From contig NZ_CP159253.1 in assembly GCF_040438645.1 (NCBI RefSeq), positions 5,136,501 to 5,200,500 of the forward strand: 64,000 nucleotides of DNA. Direction: 5' to 3'. This document shows positions 20,458 through 32,044 of the stretch, one piece after another. A program made the translations under genes and the position numbers. Below the pieces are notes generated by a model, which saw only the letters and a list, made by a program, of their open reading frames with translations, was not told where the DNA came from and did no database searches. The DNA comes from Mesorhizobium sp. WSM2240 (GTDB lineage: Bacteria; Pseudomonadota; Alphaproteobacteria; Rhizobiales; Rhizobiaceae). Position 1 is the stretch's first letter. Each line of letters starts with the position of its first letter.

Positions 20458-21101
20458 CCGCATGCGCGCCCTTCCCGAAGCTCGCCCACGGCCTGGTGGC
20501 GATCCTGCGTGGCCTGCGCCCCGAGGAGGCGGTCGACATGGCCTCGGCCGTGTTCGAGGCTGGCATAGAGGCGATCGAGGTCCCGCTCAACTCGCCCGAC
20601 CCGTTCACCTCGATCGAGCGCATCGTTTCGGCGCTGCCGCCTTCGGCGCTGCTCGGGGCCGGCACTGTGCTGACGGCCGATCACGTGGACAGGCTTGCCG
20701 ACACGGGCGGGCGGCTGCTGGTCAGTCCCAACATCGACGCCGGAGTGATGCACCGCGCCGCCCATCACGGGCTGGTCACGATGCCGGGCGTGTTCACCCC
20801 CAGCGAAGCTTTCCAGGCGCTGCGCCTCGGCGCATCGGCGCTGAAATTCTTCCCCGCCAGCGTGTTAGGGCCGAAGGGCATCGCCGCCATCATGGCGGTG
20901 CTGCCGGCCGATGCGGTGGTGGGTGCTGTCGGCGGCGTCTCGGACAAGAATTTCGCCGATTATGCGAAGATCGGCGTGCGCACATTCGGTCTCGGCTCCA
21001 GCCTGTTTGCGCCCGGCATGAGCGTAGCGGCGGTGCGCGAGCGCGCCGAAGCCGCGGTCAGTGCCTGGCGCGCCGCCTTCGGACCATCCGCCCATGGCTG
21101 A
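20454..21101 (+). CDS. dgoA: 2-dehydro-3-deoxy-6-phosphogalactonate aldolase
   Basis: This 215-residue class I aldolase cleaves KDPGal to pyruvate and glyceraldehyde 3-phosphate. It carries the KDPG/KDPGal aldolase features: the catalytic Glu region VAILRGLRPEEA, GAGTVLTADHVDRLA, the segment LLVSPNID and the Schiff-base lysine in ALKFFPAS. It overlaps dgoK by four bases and the lactonase gene by eight, so the operon is translated as a coupled unit. Confidence 0.93.
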   Translation: MTACAPFPKLAHGLVAILRGLRPEEAVDMASAVFEAGIEAIEVPLNSPDPFTSIERIVSALPPSALLGAGTVLTADHVDRLADTGGRLLVSPNIDAGVMHRAAHHGLVTMPGVFTPSEAFQALRLGASALKFFPASVLGPKGIAAIMAVLPADAVVGAVGGVSDKNFADYAKIGVRTFGLGSSLFAPGMSVAAVRERAEAAVSAWRAAFGPSAHG

Positions 21102-21972
21102 GCCCGCCGTCTCGGTCTTCTCCGATGTCGCCTGCGAACTCGGCGAGGGGCCGTCCTACGATCCCGGCAGCGGCAAGCTGTTCTGGTTCGACATTGTCGG
21201 CCGCAAGCTCCTGGAAAAGCGGTTTCCGGACGGCGCTACCACCGTGCACGATCTGCCCTTCATGGCGAGCGCCATCGCGATCATTGATGCGGACCGGCAA
21301 TTGCTGGTCGCCGAGAACGGGCTTTACCTGCGCGACGCACGCACCGGCGCACTGACGCTCCACACGCCGCTCGAAGCCGACAATCCGCTGACGCGCTCCA
21401 ACGATTCGCGGGTGCATCCTTCCGGCGCCATGTGGATCGGCACAATGCCCAAGGACGAGGGTCCCAAGGACGGCGCCATCTATTGGTTCCGCGCCGGCGA
21501 AATCCGCCTGCTCTATCCCGATATTGCTATCCCCAATTCTATCTGCTTCTCGCCGGACGGGGCGACCGCTTATTTCACCGACACACCGTCCGGTCTGCTC
21601 CTCAGGGTCGCCTGCGATCCGCTGACCGGCATGCCGGCGGGCGAGCCGGCCATCTTCCTCGACTGGCGCGGCCAGGAAGGCTGGATCGACGGCTCGGTGG
21701 TCGATGCCGACGGCGTTTTGTGGAATGCGCGCTGGGGCGCAGGTTCCGTCGACGCCTGGTCGCCCGAGGGCAGGCGTTTGCGGTCGATCCCGATTCCGGC
21801 CAGCCAGTCCTCCTGCCCGGCTTTCGCCGGTCCCGATGCGGCGCGCCTGGTGGTGACCTCGGCGTGGAAGGGCTTGGATGCCGAGGCCCGCCGCGCCGAC
21901 CCGCAAGCCGGCAAGACTTTCCTCATCGACTTGCCCGTGCGCGGCCGCTTCGAACCGAAAGTGTCGATCTGA
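21094..21972 (+). CDS. SMP-30/gluconolactonase-family lactonase
   Basis: The 292-residue beta-propeller protein hydrolyses sugar lactones. Family motifs are LGEGPSYDPGSGKLFWFDI at the start (metal-binding Glu), SNDSRVHPSGAMWIGTM (metal-binding Asn) and DGSVVDADGVLWNARWGAG (metal-binding Asp). In this operon it would open the lactone made by the SDR enzyme to the free aldonate. The start at 21094 lies inside dgoA; GTG 21061 is a possible longer start. Confidence 0.9.
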   Translation: MAEPAVSVFSDVACELGEGPSYDPGSGKLFWFDIVGRKLLEKRFPDGATTVHDLPFMASAIAIIDADRQLLVAENGLYLRDARTGALTLHTPLEADNPLTRSNDSRVHPSGAMWIGTMPKDEGPKDGAIYWFRAGEIRLLYPDIAIPNSICFSPDGATAYFTDTPSGLLLRVACDPLTGMPAGEPAIFLDWRGQEGWIDGSVVDADGVLWNARWGAGSVDAWSPEGRRLRSIPIPASQSSCPAFAGPDAARLVVTSAWKGLDAEARRADPQAGKTFLIDLPVRGRFEPKVSI

Positions 21973-21977
21973 ACGAT

Positions 21978-23030
21978 ATGGCCCGGCCGCGACTGGTGCT
22001 GATCTACGAACCCGAAGCCGCCTGCCGCACGCGGCTGGCGGTCCAGGGCTTCGCCGAACGGCAGGCGCTGGAGATTTCATCCTATCTGGCGCAGTGCACC
22101 GATCTCGCGCTGGAGTTCGGCGAGATCGAGCGAGCCTGCGCCGCGCGCGGCCTCGACTTTGCGCCGGTGGAGCTCGACGAAGCGGCGGCGACGCTGCCGC
22201 GCTGCGATCGGGAGCGCACCCTGGTCTGGACGCTGAGCGACGGCGTCGCCTATTTCCGCGGCAGCGCCGGGCCGGCTCTGGCGCGCCTCAACGGCCTGCC
22301 GACGATCGGCTCCGACGATTCCCTGTTTGCGCTATGCCAGGACAAGTTCCGTTCCGGCGCGGTGCTGCATTCGCTCGGCCTGCCGGTGCCGCAGAGCGGC
22401 CTTGCGCGAAACGGCCTCTGGCTGGCGGAGCCGCCGGCGTCGGCTGGCGGCTGGTTCGTCAAGCCGAACCGGCTCGGGGCCAAGATCGGCATCTGGCCGG
22501 ATTCGCACTGCAAGGGTCTGGATCAGGCGCTGGAACTCAGCCGCCGTGTCTTCGCCGCCTACCGTGATGACGTCGTCGTGCAGCCCTATGTGCGGGGCCG
22601 CAATGTCAGGGCGAGCTTTCTCAGACTGACGCCGCAGACCCGTATTGAAGCGCTGGGCGTCGCCTTCGTCGATTCCGGCGGCGACTTCCAGACCATGGAA
22701 GACAGTCTCGTGCTTTATGGCGAGACCGGCGCAAGCGCCGAGGCGCAGGGCTCCTATGCGGAGCCGGATCTGGCGCCCGTGGCCGGCAGCCAGCCGCTGG
22801 CTGACGAAAGGGTTCGGGGCATCGCTGCCCGGCTCATGCAGGCGCTCGGCCTGCGCGACGTGTTCTCGCTCGATTTCCGCGTCGAGCACGACGATACCGT
22901 CCACCTCATCGAATTCGAAGTGTGCCCGGGTCTGCCCTGCTTCGACTTCCGCGCCTATTGCCGCTCGCAATGGCGGCTCGGCCTGGCCGACGCGATGGCC
23001 GAAACCGCCGCCAACAGGTTTTTGCGCTAG
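21978..23030 (+). CDS. ATP-grasp protein, D-Ala-D-Ala-ligase-like
   Basis: The 350-residue protein looks like an ATP-grasp ligase. A central nucleotide-binding segment holds FVKPNRLGAKIGI, then VVQPYVRGRNVRASF. The C-terminal metal-binding region LDFRVEHDDTVHLIEFEVCPGLP matches the (D/E)-x-N/E-x-x-P-G ending of the D-Ala-D-Ala ligase and glutathione-synthetase fold. The usual NxxPG asparagine is replaced (EVCPG). It starts six bases after the lactonase stop, so it is probably in the same operon. I cannot link it to galactonate breakdown; substrate unknown. Confidence 0.7.
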   Translation: MARPRLVLIYEPEAACRTRLAVQGFAERQALEISSYLAQCTDLALEFGEIERACAARGLDFAPVELDEAAATLPRCDRERTLVWTLSDGVAYFRGSAGPALARLNGLPTIGSDDSLFALCQDKFRSGAVLHSLGLPVPQSGLARNGLWLAEPPASAGGWFVKPNRLGAKIGIWPDSHCKGLDQALELSRRVFAAYRDDVVVQPYVRGRNVRASFLRLTPQTRIEALGVAFVDSGGDFQTMEDSLVLYGETGASAEAQGSYAEPDLAPVAGSQPLADERVRGIAARLMQALGLRDVFSLDFRVEHDDTVHLIEFEVCPGLPCFDFRAYCRSQWRLGLADAMAETAANRFLR

Positions 23031-23048
23031 CCTTTTACCAGTCGTGCC

Positions 23049-23093
23049 GCCCCTCACCCTTACCCTCTCCCCGTAGAGACGGGGAGAGGGGGG
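23049..23093. repeat. Short palindromic intergenic repeat, copy 1
   Basis: The sequence contains CTCTCCCCGT (23065-23074), AGAG, then ACGGGGAGAG, with an extra CCCCTCACCCTTAC arm on the left. Very similar GC-rich palindromes occur in intergenic regions of many rhizobial genomes. A second copy in reverse orientation is at 23184-23229, so the two can also pair with each other. Confidence 0.75.
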
Positions 23094-23183
23094 CGTCATC
23101 GCCGATGCCAGTCTCCGACGCAGGCGTTTTGCATCAGCAGTGACGCCAGTCTCAGGTGCTGGCGATCGGCCGCAACGCCGACG

Positions 23184-23229
23184 TCCCCCTCTCCCCGTTT
23201 TTCACGGGGAGAGGGTAAGGGTGAGGGGC
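23184..23229. repeat. Short palindromic intergenic repeat, copy 2 (inverted)
   Basis: CCCTCTCCCCGT at 23187 and ACGGGGAGAGGG form the same stem as copy 1 but with a TTTTTC loop. The extra arm (TAAGGGTGAGGGG) is now on the right, so this is the reverse complement of the 23049-23093 copy. It lies before the minus-strand RlpA-like gene and after the plus-strand ATP-grasp gene, so the pair may act as a bidirectional transcript end. Confidence 0.75.
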
Positions 23230-23293
23230 AGCGCCGGCCGCAAAAACTGAGAGAGGATGAGGATCGAGGACGGCCTTGCGCCCTGGCAGCGTC

Positions 23294-23653
23294 TTAGCTC
23301 TTCCAATCCAAGCAGATCGCCGTATGCCCTGAACTGATGAAGCCGAGCTTCTGCGCCGCGCCTTTGGAAACGTCGATCACCCTGCCCTTGATGAAGGGAC
23401 CGCGGTCGTTGATGCGGACGACAACGCTTTTGCCGTTCTTCTTGTTGGTGACCTTGACCTTGGTGCCGAAAGGCAGGCTGCGGTGGGCAGCGGTCATGGC
23501 GGACGGATTCATGCGCTCGCCCGACGCGGTCTTGGAGTGCAGTGCGTACCAGGATGCGCGGCCGCACTGCGCCGATGCCGAACCCGTGGAAGCGGCGAGC
23601 ATCAGCCCGGCCGCCAGCGTTGCCGCGGCGGTCGCGGCCTTTGTCGTAATCAT
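23294..23653 (-). CDS. Short secreted RlpA-like double-psi beta-barrel protein
   Basis: The 119-residue protein has a Sec signal peptide ending around ASAQ at residue 29. A compact RlpA-type domain follows: [19 protein letters not shown], then [25 protein letters not shown] and VIDVSKGAA. There is no SPOR domain and no lipobox, because Gln rather than Gly/Ala precedes the cysteine. Full RlpA proteins are septal lytic transglycosylases; short versions without SPOR are frequent in rhizobia and probably act on peptidoglycan in the periplasm. Confidence 0.85.
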   Translation of the reverse strand: MITTKAATAAATLAAGLMLAASTGSASAQCGRASWYALHSKTASGERMNPSAMTAAHRSLPFGTKVKVTNKKNGKSVVVRINDRGPFIKGRVIDVSKGAAQKLGFISSGHTAICLDWKS

Positions 23654-23900
23654 TATGTCGGTTTGCCTCGTTTAGTAGATGATCAACAAGCTATAAGGAC
23701 AAATGGGGCGGCAAATGCGGCAGGTTCCTGTTGGTTCCATGACAAAGGAACACGTTTGGAGTCGAAGCGAAACAATAGGTCAGAGATGATCCGGGGCGCG
23801 CGGATTGCCGGTCGGCCGACATAGCCTCAGCTTTGTTGCTGGTTTTCCTGCTGCGGTTCCAGCCCCTCTTCATATACTTCAGACAAGGAACGGCCCCCGG

Positions 23901-24347
23901 TCAAAGTTCTTTGCTCATCTGGACGCAGTCTTTCATCAGGCCGACCAGCTCGCTTTTGTCCCAGCTGGCGCGCCGACAACCCATTTTCTTGTAGTATCCC
24001 AGAGCTTCCGGAGCGGCGTTGACCCGCAAAGTCTTGACACCCCGTCGCTTGGCCTCGGCCTCGACCAGAGTGTCCAGTTTCCTTCCGTGGCCTTTGCCCT
24101 GCTCTTCTTCGGCGACCGCAACCAGCCGGACGATGGCTGTTTCTCCGCGCAGATCGAGACGGATCACACCGATCGGCCGAGTATCGAGAAGGAGCAGGAG
24201 GGGCAGGTTCCCGTCTGCGCGGTCGTCAGGATGGTTTTCATCGTAGCCGACGGAGTGCCGCCCGGGCCCGAAGAGAACTGTGCGTCTGATGTGGTGCAAG
24301 TGACGCCAGTCTTCCGGCGAATGGACCGGTTTCAATTCGTAAGGCAT
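23901..24347 (-). CDS. GNAT-family N-acetyltransferase
   Basis: The 148-residue protein has the GNAT signature LVAVAEEEQGKGHGRKLDTLVEAEAKRRG, with the acetyl-CoA loop Q-G-K-G-H-G at about residue 85, followed by LRVNAAPEALGYYKKMGC. The N-terminal HSPEDWRHLHHIRRTVLF resembles small cytoplasmic acetyltransferases of unknown substrate. I chose the start at 24347, which has GAGGA ten bases upstream. A longer frame to 24392 is possible. Confidence 0.83.
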   Translation of the reverse strand: MPYELKPVHSPEDWRHLHHIRRTVLFGPGRHSVGYDENHPDDRADGNLPLLLLLDTRPIGVIRLDLRGETAIVRLVAVAEEEQGKGHGRKLDTLVEAEAKRRGVKTLRVNAAPEALGYYKKMGCRRASWDKSELVGLMKDCVQMSKEL

Positions 24348-24439
24348 GTCGCTCGTCCTCGCTGGACAAGAAAGTCTTTTACGCCAACCCATTTGCGGGC
24401 GACCGATACGCCCGCAAATGGGATTGGATAGATTGGACG

Positions 24440-25153
24440 TTAGTTCGCCGCCTGGAACCGCATTTCACCATTGTTCAGGAAGCACGTCTTGTCGAAGAGC
24501 GACAAATCCAGCGGGTTCGGCAACCGCACGTCGCTGATGTCGGGACACGGCTTCTCCGACGGATCGTATGACCGATCGATCTGAGAGATAAAGACGAGGA
24601 TAAGGCCCCTATCCCGGGCAAACGACTTCAGCTGGCTGACCTGAGCCGTCAGTTCCGGGTTTTCACGCTTCTGATCGAGCAACTGCAGATAGTCTATGAC
24701 CACCAGCGTGCCGCGAGGCGCTGAATCCAGCGCCTCTACGATGTATGCGGCGCTTATGGCGTCGGAATTGTCGAACTCGAACAACCCGCCGAAATGCGCC
24801 AGTTCCGTCCCGATTGAGTGGGAACGATTCAGGATGTCCTTCTCGGTGTATTCGAGCGTGAAGAAAACGCCCCGATTGCCGGATTTCATTGCCTCGACGG
24901 CCAGTGCCAGGCTCATCAAGGTTTTGCCTTGGCCCGGCCGCGCGCCGACCAGCACCAGATCTCCGGGACTTAGCCTCGCAAACAGTTCCTTGACGGGCGC
25001 GGTAGCGGACAGCTTGGCCGCAAGCAAACTCCAGCTGCTGAATCCTTCCTTGGCGGCAATTCGGTCGAGTGCTTCGTGAAGTCGAATGTTTTCGTCACGG
25101 GATAAAAGTTTGGCTTTGCGTTTCAAATGATAAACAGGCGCAGACAGCTTCAT
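24440..25153 (-). CDS. Orphan DnaB-like RecA-fold ATPase
   Basis: The 237-residue protein consists of a 50-residue N-terminal part (MKLSAPVYHLKRKAKLL, basic) and a single RecA-type core. It has Walker A VGARPGQGKTLM, the DnaB-like FFTLEYTEKDI, Walker B VVIDYLQLLDQ and ILVFISQIDRSY. These match motifs H1, H1a and H2 and the SQ motif of replicative helicase DnaB. It lacks the DnaB N-terminal domain, the linker and the usual arginine-finger ending. Its job is unknown; it may load onto or regulate a replication or repair complex. Confidence 0.75.
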   Translation of the reverse strand: MKLSAPVYHLKRKAKLLSRDENIRLHEALDRIAAKEGFSSWSLLAAKLSATAPVKELFARLSPGDLVLVGARPGQGKTLMSLALAVEAMKSGNRGVFFTLEYTEKDILNRSHSIGTELAHFGGLFEFDNSDAISAAYIVEALDSAPRGTLVVIDYLQLLDQKRENPELTAQVSQLKSFARDRGLILVFISQIDRSYDPSEKPCPDISDVRLPNPLDLSLFDKTCFLNNGEMRFQAAN

Positions 25154-25387
25154 CGAAAACCTCCTGGTGCGAGCAATTTTCGCAACCCCTCCTTATGCCT
25201 GGTGCTCGAACAGTCGGTTCGACAAATCGGGTGGCCCCGCATGAATTGTGCTTTCCCGACGGAGGGGGGAGGCGTGGGCTGCGCCGAATCAAAGCATAGC
25301 CCAATTCTTGGCGGTGAAAAATTGGCTGCGGTCCAGCTTCGGTGGAGAGTTGCGCTACCTGGCGAGCAACACCGAACCGATTAGCGG

Positions 25388-28102
25388 CTACTTCCCCGCC
25401 ATTTCCTTCAGCCGGTATAAAGCCTCCAGCGCCTCGCGCGGCGTTAGCTCGTCGGGGTTGATCGCAGAGAGCGCAGCGCCCAAAGAGTCCGTCTTTGCCG
25501 GCTTCGGCTCCTCGCGCTTCACCACCGCCGAAAACAGCGGCAGATCGTCGACCAGACGGTCGGCCTTGCCGGAGGTCTCGCCAGCCTCGAGCTGGTGCAG
25601 AACCGCGCGGGCGCGCTCCACAACGGCGGCCGGCAAGCCGGCGAGCCGCGCCACCTGCACGCCATAGGACCGGTCGGCCGCGCCCTTGGCCACCTCATGC
25701 AGGAAGACCACGTCGCCTTCCCATTCCTTGACGCGCATGGTGACGTTGTGGAGCCGTTCGAGTTTGCCGGCGAGCGCCGTCATTTCGTGGAAATGCGTGG
25801 CGAAGATCGCCCGGCAGCAATTCTTCTCGTGCAGATATTCGACTGCGGCCCAGGCGATCGACAGGCCGTCGAAGGTCGCGGTGCCGCGGCCGATCTCGTC
25901 CAGGATGACCAGCGCCCGCTCGCCCGCCTGGTTCAGGATCGCGGCGGTCTCGACCATCTCGACCATGAAGGTCGAGCGCCCGCGCGCCAGATCGTCCGAC
26001 GCGCCGACACGGGAAAACAGCCGGTCGACCACGCCGATGCGCGCCGATTTCGCCGGCACGAAGGAGCCGGTCTGGGCAAGGATGGCGATCAGCGCGTTCT
26101 GGCGCAGGAAGGTCGATTTGCCGCCCATATTCGGCCCGGTCAGAAGCCAGATCGCGCCGTGCCTGCCGCCCTGTTCAGGCGACAGGTCGCAATCATTCGC
26201 AACGAACGGCGCGCCGGCCGTGCGCCGCAGCGCCTGCTCGACCACCGGATGGCGGCCGCCGGAAATCTCGAAGGCGAGGCTGTCGTCGACGATGGGCCGC
26301 CGCCACGCCTCGGCGCTGGCCAACACCGCGAGTGCTGCCGAAACGTCGAGCACCGCAAGCGCGGCCGCGCCGGCCCGGATGGCGTCGGCATGGCCGACCG
26401 CCTCGGCGGTCAGCGCATCGAATACGCCAAGTTCGATCGCCAGCGCGCGGTCGGCGGCGTTGGCGATCTTGGTCTCCATCTCCGCCAGCTCGGTGGTGGT
26501 GAAGCGCATGGCGTTCGCCATGGTCTGGCGATGGATGAATTTTCCGCGCGCAGCAATCGTCCCCATCATCGTGTCCTGATGGTTGGCGGTCACTTCGATG
26601 TAATAGCCGAGCACATTGTTGTGCCGGATCTTCAGCGAGCGGATGCCGGTTTCGTCGATCAGCTCGCGCTCCATCGCCGCGATCACCTTGCGCGCCTCGT
26701 CGCGCAGCGCCCGCATCTCGTCGAGCTCGGCGTTGTAGCCAGTAGCGACGAAGCCGCCGTCGCGCTTGATCAGCGGCAGCTCGTCGGCGAGTGCGGCGCC
26801 GAGATGGTCGGCGAAGCGTATCGGCAGCGCCGAGATCGCGTCCAGCGCCGCCTTCAGTTCCGCCGGCAGCTCGGCGTCGGCAAACAGCGTCCGGAGCGCG
26901 AGCGCCGCCTCGAAGCCGGAGCGCAGCGCGCCGAGATCGCGCGGTCCGCCGCGGTTGAGCGCCAGCCGGGTCAGCGCCCGCGGCATGTCGGCGGCCTCCT
27001 TCAGAGCCGCGCGGAGGCCTTGGCATAATCTTGATTCGGAGGCGAAGAACGCCACCGAATCCAGTCGCGCATTGATCGCCTTGGGATCGGTCAGCGGCGA
27101 CATCAGCCGATCGGCCAGAAGCCGCGCGCCGGCCCCGGTAACCGTCCGATCGACGGCCTTGATCAGCGAACCGTCGCGCCCGCCCGACATTGTCCGCAAG
27201 AGTTCCAGATTGGCCCGCGTCGCCGGATCGATGAACAGCGTCGAGCCGGCCTGCTCGCGCTCCGGCCGGCTGAGCGGCGGCCGCTCCGCCTTCTGCGTCT
27301 TCTCGACATAGGCGACGATGCCCGAGATCGCCGACAGCTCGGCGCGGGAAAACGTGCCGAAACTGTCCGGCGTGGCGACGCCGTAGAAACGGGCGATGCG
27401 CCCGGGAGCCGAGGCCGAATCGAACAGGCTCGGCGGCTGCGGGCTGGCGACACGGCCGATCATGTCGAAGAGCGGCTTCAGCTCCTCGTCGTAGAACACC
27501 GGCTCGGCCACGATGAGTTCGCGCGGATCGACCCGGAAAATGTCGGCCGCGAGCGCCTCGGCATTGGTCTCTGCGACGCGGAACACGCCGGTCGACAGCT
27601 CGATCCACGCCAGCGCATAGGAGTTTTCCGCGCCTCCCTTCACCCGCCCCAGCGCCATCAAAAAGTTCGATTCCGAGGTGCTGAGCAGCTTGTCTTCGGT
27701 GATCGTGCCGGGCGTGACCAGCCGGATCACGTCGCGCTTCACCACCGATTTCGAGCCGCGTTTCTTCGCCTCGGCCGGATCCTCGATCTGCTCGCAGACC
27801 GCCACGCGGTGGCCGAGCCCGATCAGCTTCTGCAGATAGTCGTCGGCCGCATGCACCGGCACGCCGCACATCGGTATGTCGTGGCCCTGGTGCTTGCCGC
27901 GCTTGGTCAATACGATGCCCAGCGCCCGGCTGGCGATCTCGGCGTCCTCGAAGAACATCTCATAGAAATCGCCCATGCGGTAGAACAGCAGGCAGTCCGG
28001 GTTCGCCGCCTTGATCTCGACGAACTGCTCCATCATCGGCGTCGCCGCGCCGACTGCCGCCGGCGCGCTGCCCTCGATGCGTATCGGCGTTTCGTCGTTC
28101 AC
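25388..28102 (-). CDS. mutS: DNA mismatch repair protein MutS
   Basis: MutS recognises mismatches and small loops and recruits MutL. The 904-residue protein is complete. The mismatch-binding domain has the F-x-E-type motif in [18 protein letters not shown], followed by the connector, core and clamp domains. The ATPase has Walker [16 protein letters not shown], the STFMVEM signature, Walker [17 protein letters not shown] and ATHFHEM. The start is GTG 28102, giving VNDETPIRI ahead of [12 protein letters not shown], the usual position of the family start. It is divergent from the malic enzyme gene (123-bp gap). Confidence 0.97.
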   Translation of the reverse strand: MNDETPIRIEGSAPAAVGAATPMMEQFVEIKAANPDCLLFYRMGDFYEMFFEDAEIASRALGIVLTKRGKHQGHDIPMCGVPVHAADDYLQKLIGLGHRVAVCEQIEDPAEAKKRGSKSVVKRDVIRLVTPGTITEDKLLSTSESNFLMALGRVKGGAENSYALAWIELSTGVFRVAETNAEALAADIFRVDPRELIVAEPVFYDEELKPLFDMIGRVASPQPPSLFDSASAPGRIARFYGVATPDSFGTFSRAELSAISGIVAYVEKTQKAERPPLSRPEREQAGSTLFIDPATRANLELLRTMSGGRDGSLIKAVDRTVTGAGARLLADRLMSPLTDPKAINARLDSVAFFASESRLCQGLRAALKEAADMPRALTRLALNRGGPRDLGALRSGFEAALALRTLFADAELPAELKAALDAISALPIRFADHLGAALADELPLIKRDGGFVATGYNAELDEMRALRDEARKVIAAMERELIDETGIRSLKIRHNNVLGYYIEVTANHQDTMMGTIAARGKFIHRQTMANAMRFTTTELAEMETKIANAADRALAIELGVFDALTAEAVGHADAIRAGAAALAVLDVSAALAVLASAEAWRRPIVDDSLAFEISGGRHPVVEQALRRTAGAPFVANDCDLSPEQGGRHGAIWLLTGPNMGGKSTFLRQNALIAILAQTGSFVPAKSARIGVVDRLFSRVGASDDLARGRSTFMVEMVETAAILNQAGERALVILDEIGRGTATFDGLSIAWAAVEYLHEKNCCRAIFATHFHEMTALAGKLERLHNVTMRVKEWEGDVVFLHEVAKGAADRSYGVQVARLAGLPAAVVERARAVLHQLEAGETSGKADRLVDDLPLFSAVVKREEPKPAKTDSLGAALSAINPDELTPREALEALYRLKEMAGK

Positions 28103-28225
28103 CCTGTCCCCGAAAAAAGAAGCTTCCCCTGCTTGGCGCTTTACGGCGGCGAAGTGTAGCCTTAATCCCGAACGCTCCACAAAAAGAAACGAAAATACCC
28201 CAGGGGAAGGGACCTGCTCGAAACC

Positions 28226-30505
<2,280 letters not shown>

Positions 30506-30529
30506 GGGAATACTGTGGGAGCAGCCCTG

Positions 30530-32044
30530 CTATGGAGACTGCATATCTCTTATGACGCTTTGAAGCAGACCTCCCGCGGCCAGCGCTTCGGGTTTAAGCT
30601 TCTCTTCCTCCAAATAGCTGGCCTTCATGAGTGCCGGGTGGACATAGTTTCTCATATTGCGAAGCGCCTCTGAGACTTCTAGCGGGCCTCTTACCCCGTT
30701 CATCTGTCGCGCAACCCTCATGAGATTGGCCAGTGACCACGAAGACGGATCCGTCTCGACCTCAAACCGGCTAAACGAAAGCGGAGGCCGTGCAGCCTTT
30801 GCCGCCGCAATAGCTGCCGCCAAATTGGGAGCTGGTTGTTTAGACAGCCAGAAGATTAGAAGCCCTTCAATTGCAATTCCGAACCCTACCAACGCAAGCC
30901 TAAAATGCCCGGCATTGGCCGCAGCCACGGCGCCGTCGTAAGCCCTAGTACAGATTTCTCGATCTTTTTCATCGGTTACAAACGACAGTCCGCTTCCGAT
31001 CGGATAGAACAATTCGCTTTTGATCTCGGTCGAGGGAAGATCGGGTCGGAACTGCGGTGTCTGTGCGAGATACTCATACAAGGGATTGCGAAATACCAAG
31101 TGAGGCCCATCTCGACGTAAAAGACCTAGGACAATCAAATGTCTATAATCAGCGTTCGTCGGATCGTTTTGGATTTTCGATTCCGCCGCCGCCTTTGACG
31201 CGATTAAGGCGAGTGCCGGGTCGCCGATGACAGTTCGAAATAGCCAATTCGTATGCTCATTTCCGGTCACCTTTAACGCCGCACAGGCATCGAAGATGCC
31301 CTGTTCCTGACCTACAGGGTCAAGGCCTTCAACTGTGGATAACAGTGTTTGTACGAGATGAGGCTGCCCTCCTACCAACTCAAAAATCTTACTAGCAATT
31401 CCGTCAATAGCGCCCGGTGCGACCACTAGCTCAACCAGAGCTTTGACGCCCGCCAGCCCGAGGTCGTCAGTATCGATCCTCTTGCTGACATTAAATGGAG
31501 AGTTTGCAGGGTTGTCGATTAAAGATTCCTGCCGAAAGGTGCCTGCAAAGAGGAACTGCAAGCGCTTTTCGATTGCTCCGGCGTGGCAGAATGCCGCCTC
31601 GTTTTTCATGGCACGCATCTGACCGAAAAAGCCACTTCTTAGCTGAGGATCACGGACTGCCGAGGCTTCGTCGACGAGAATGACAATCGGCCCTTCGCCG
31701 GGCGGCGCGGCCGCCTCCAGCCAATCTCGTAGTGTCGGCGATTGGGTTGCTGGCTTTGCTAGCGTCGTGCCAAATCCTCGAGCGACAGAGCGGGCGAATT
31801 GCTCAAGCAACTCAGCAAATGTGATCGTCGGAGGCAGCGATTGCAGGTCAACAAATGCGCAAGCAAACCCCGCATCCGCCAATCCCTTCCGAATCCGCAA
31901 TAAAGCGGATGTCTTCCCGTGCTGCCGAGGTCCCAATAAGAGCACCCACTCGCGGGCTAGAAGCGTCTTGAGGGCTTCTGTCTCGAACGTTCGAGGCACA
32001 TAAAATGGCGAGTCCATCGGTACTGGGCCATTCAGAGATGTCAT
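30530..32044 (-). CDS. STAND/AAA-like NTPase with C-terminal HEPN-like region (cassette gene B)
   Basis: The 504-residue protein begins with an AAA-like P-loop module: FYVPRTFETEAL, Walker A GPRQHGKTS (38-46), Walker B IVILVDEAS (120-128) and GGQPHLVQ (225-232). The last is a sensor-region motif seen in STAND-type ATPases. Residues about 360-504 form a separate helical domain with LRNMRNYVHP, i.e. R462-x6-H469, the HEPN ribonuclease-type Rx4-6H pattern. Its start overlaps the stop of the upstream STAND gene (ATGA), so the two are coupled. GC is near 50% by eye, well below its neighbours. Function unknown; a conflict or defence role is inferred. Confidence 0.72.
   Translation of the reverse strand: MTSLNGPVPMDSPFYVPRTFETEALKTLLAREWVLLLGPRQHGKTSALLRIRKGLADAGFACAFVDLQSLPPTITFAELLEQFARSVARGFGTTLAKPATQSPTLRDWLEAAAPPGEGPIVILVDEASAVRDPQLRSGFFGQMRAMKNEAAFCHAGAIEKRLQFLFAGTFRQESLIDNPANSPFNVSKRIDTDDLGLAGVKALVELVVAPGAIDGIASKIFELVGGQPHLVQTLLSTVEGLDPVGQEQGIFDACAALKVTGNEHTNWLFRTVIGDPALALIASKAAAESKIQNDPTNADYRHLIVLGLLRRDGPHLVFRNPLYEYLAQTPQFRPDLPSTEIKSELFYPIGSGLSFVTDEKDREICTRAYDGAVAAANAGHFRLALVGFGIAIEGLLIFWLSKQPAPNLAAAIAAAKAARPPLSFSRFEVETDPSSWSLANLMRVARQMNGVRGPLEVSEALRNMRNYVHPALMKASYLEEEKLKPEALAAGGLLQSVIRDMQSP

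Noticed and set aside
21432..21977. Upstream extension of the ATP-grasp frame
   Set aside because: It overlaps the lactonase in another frame; ATG 21978 gives a normal ligase N-terminus.
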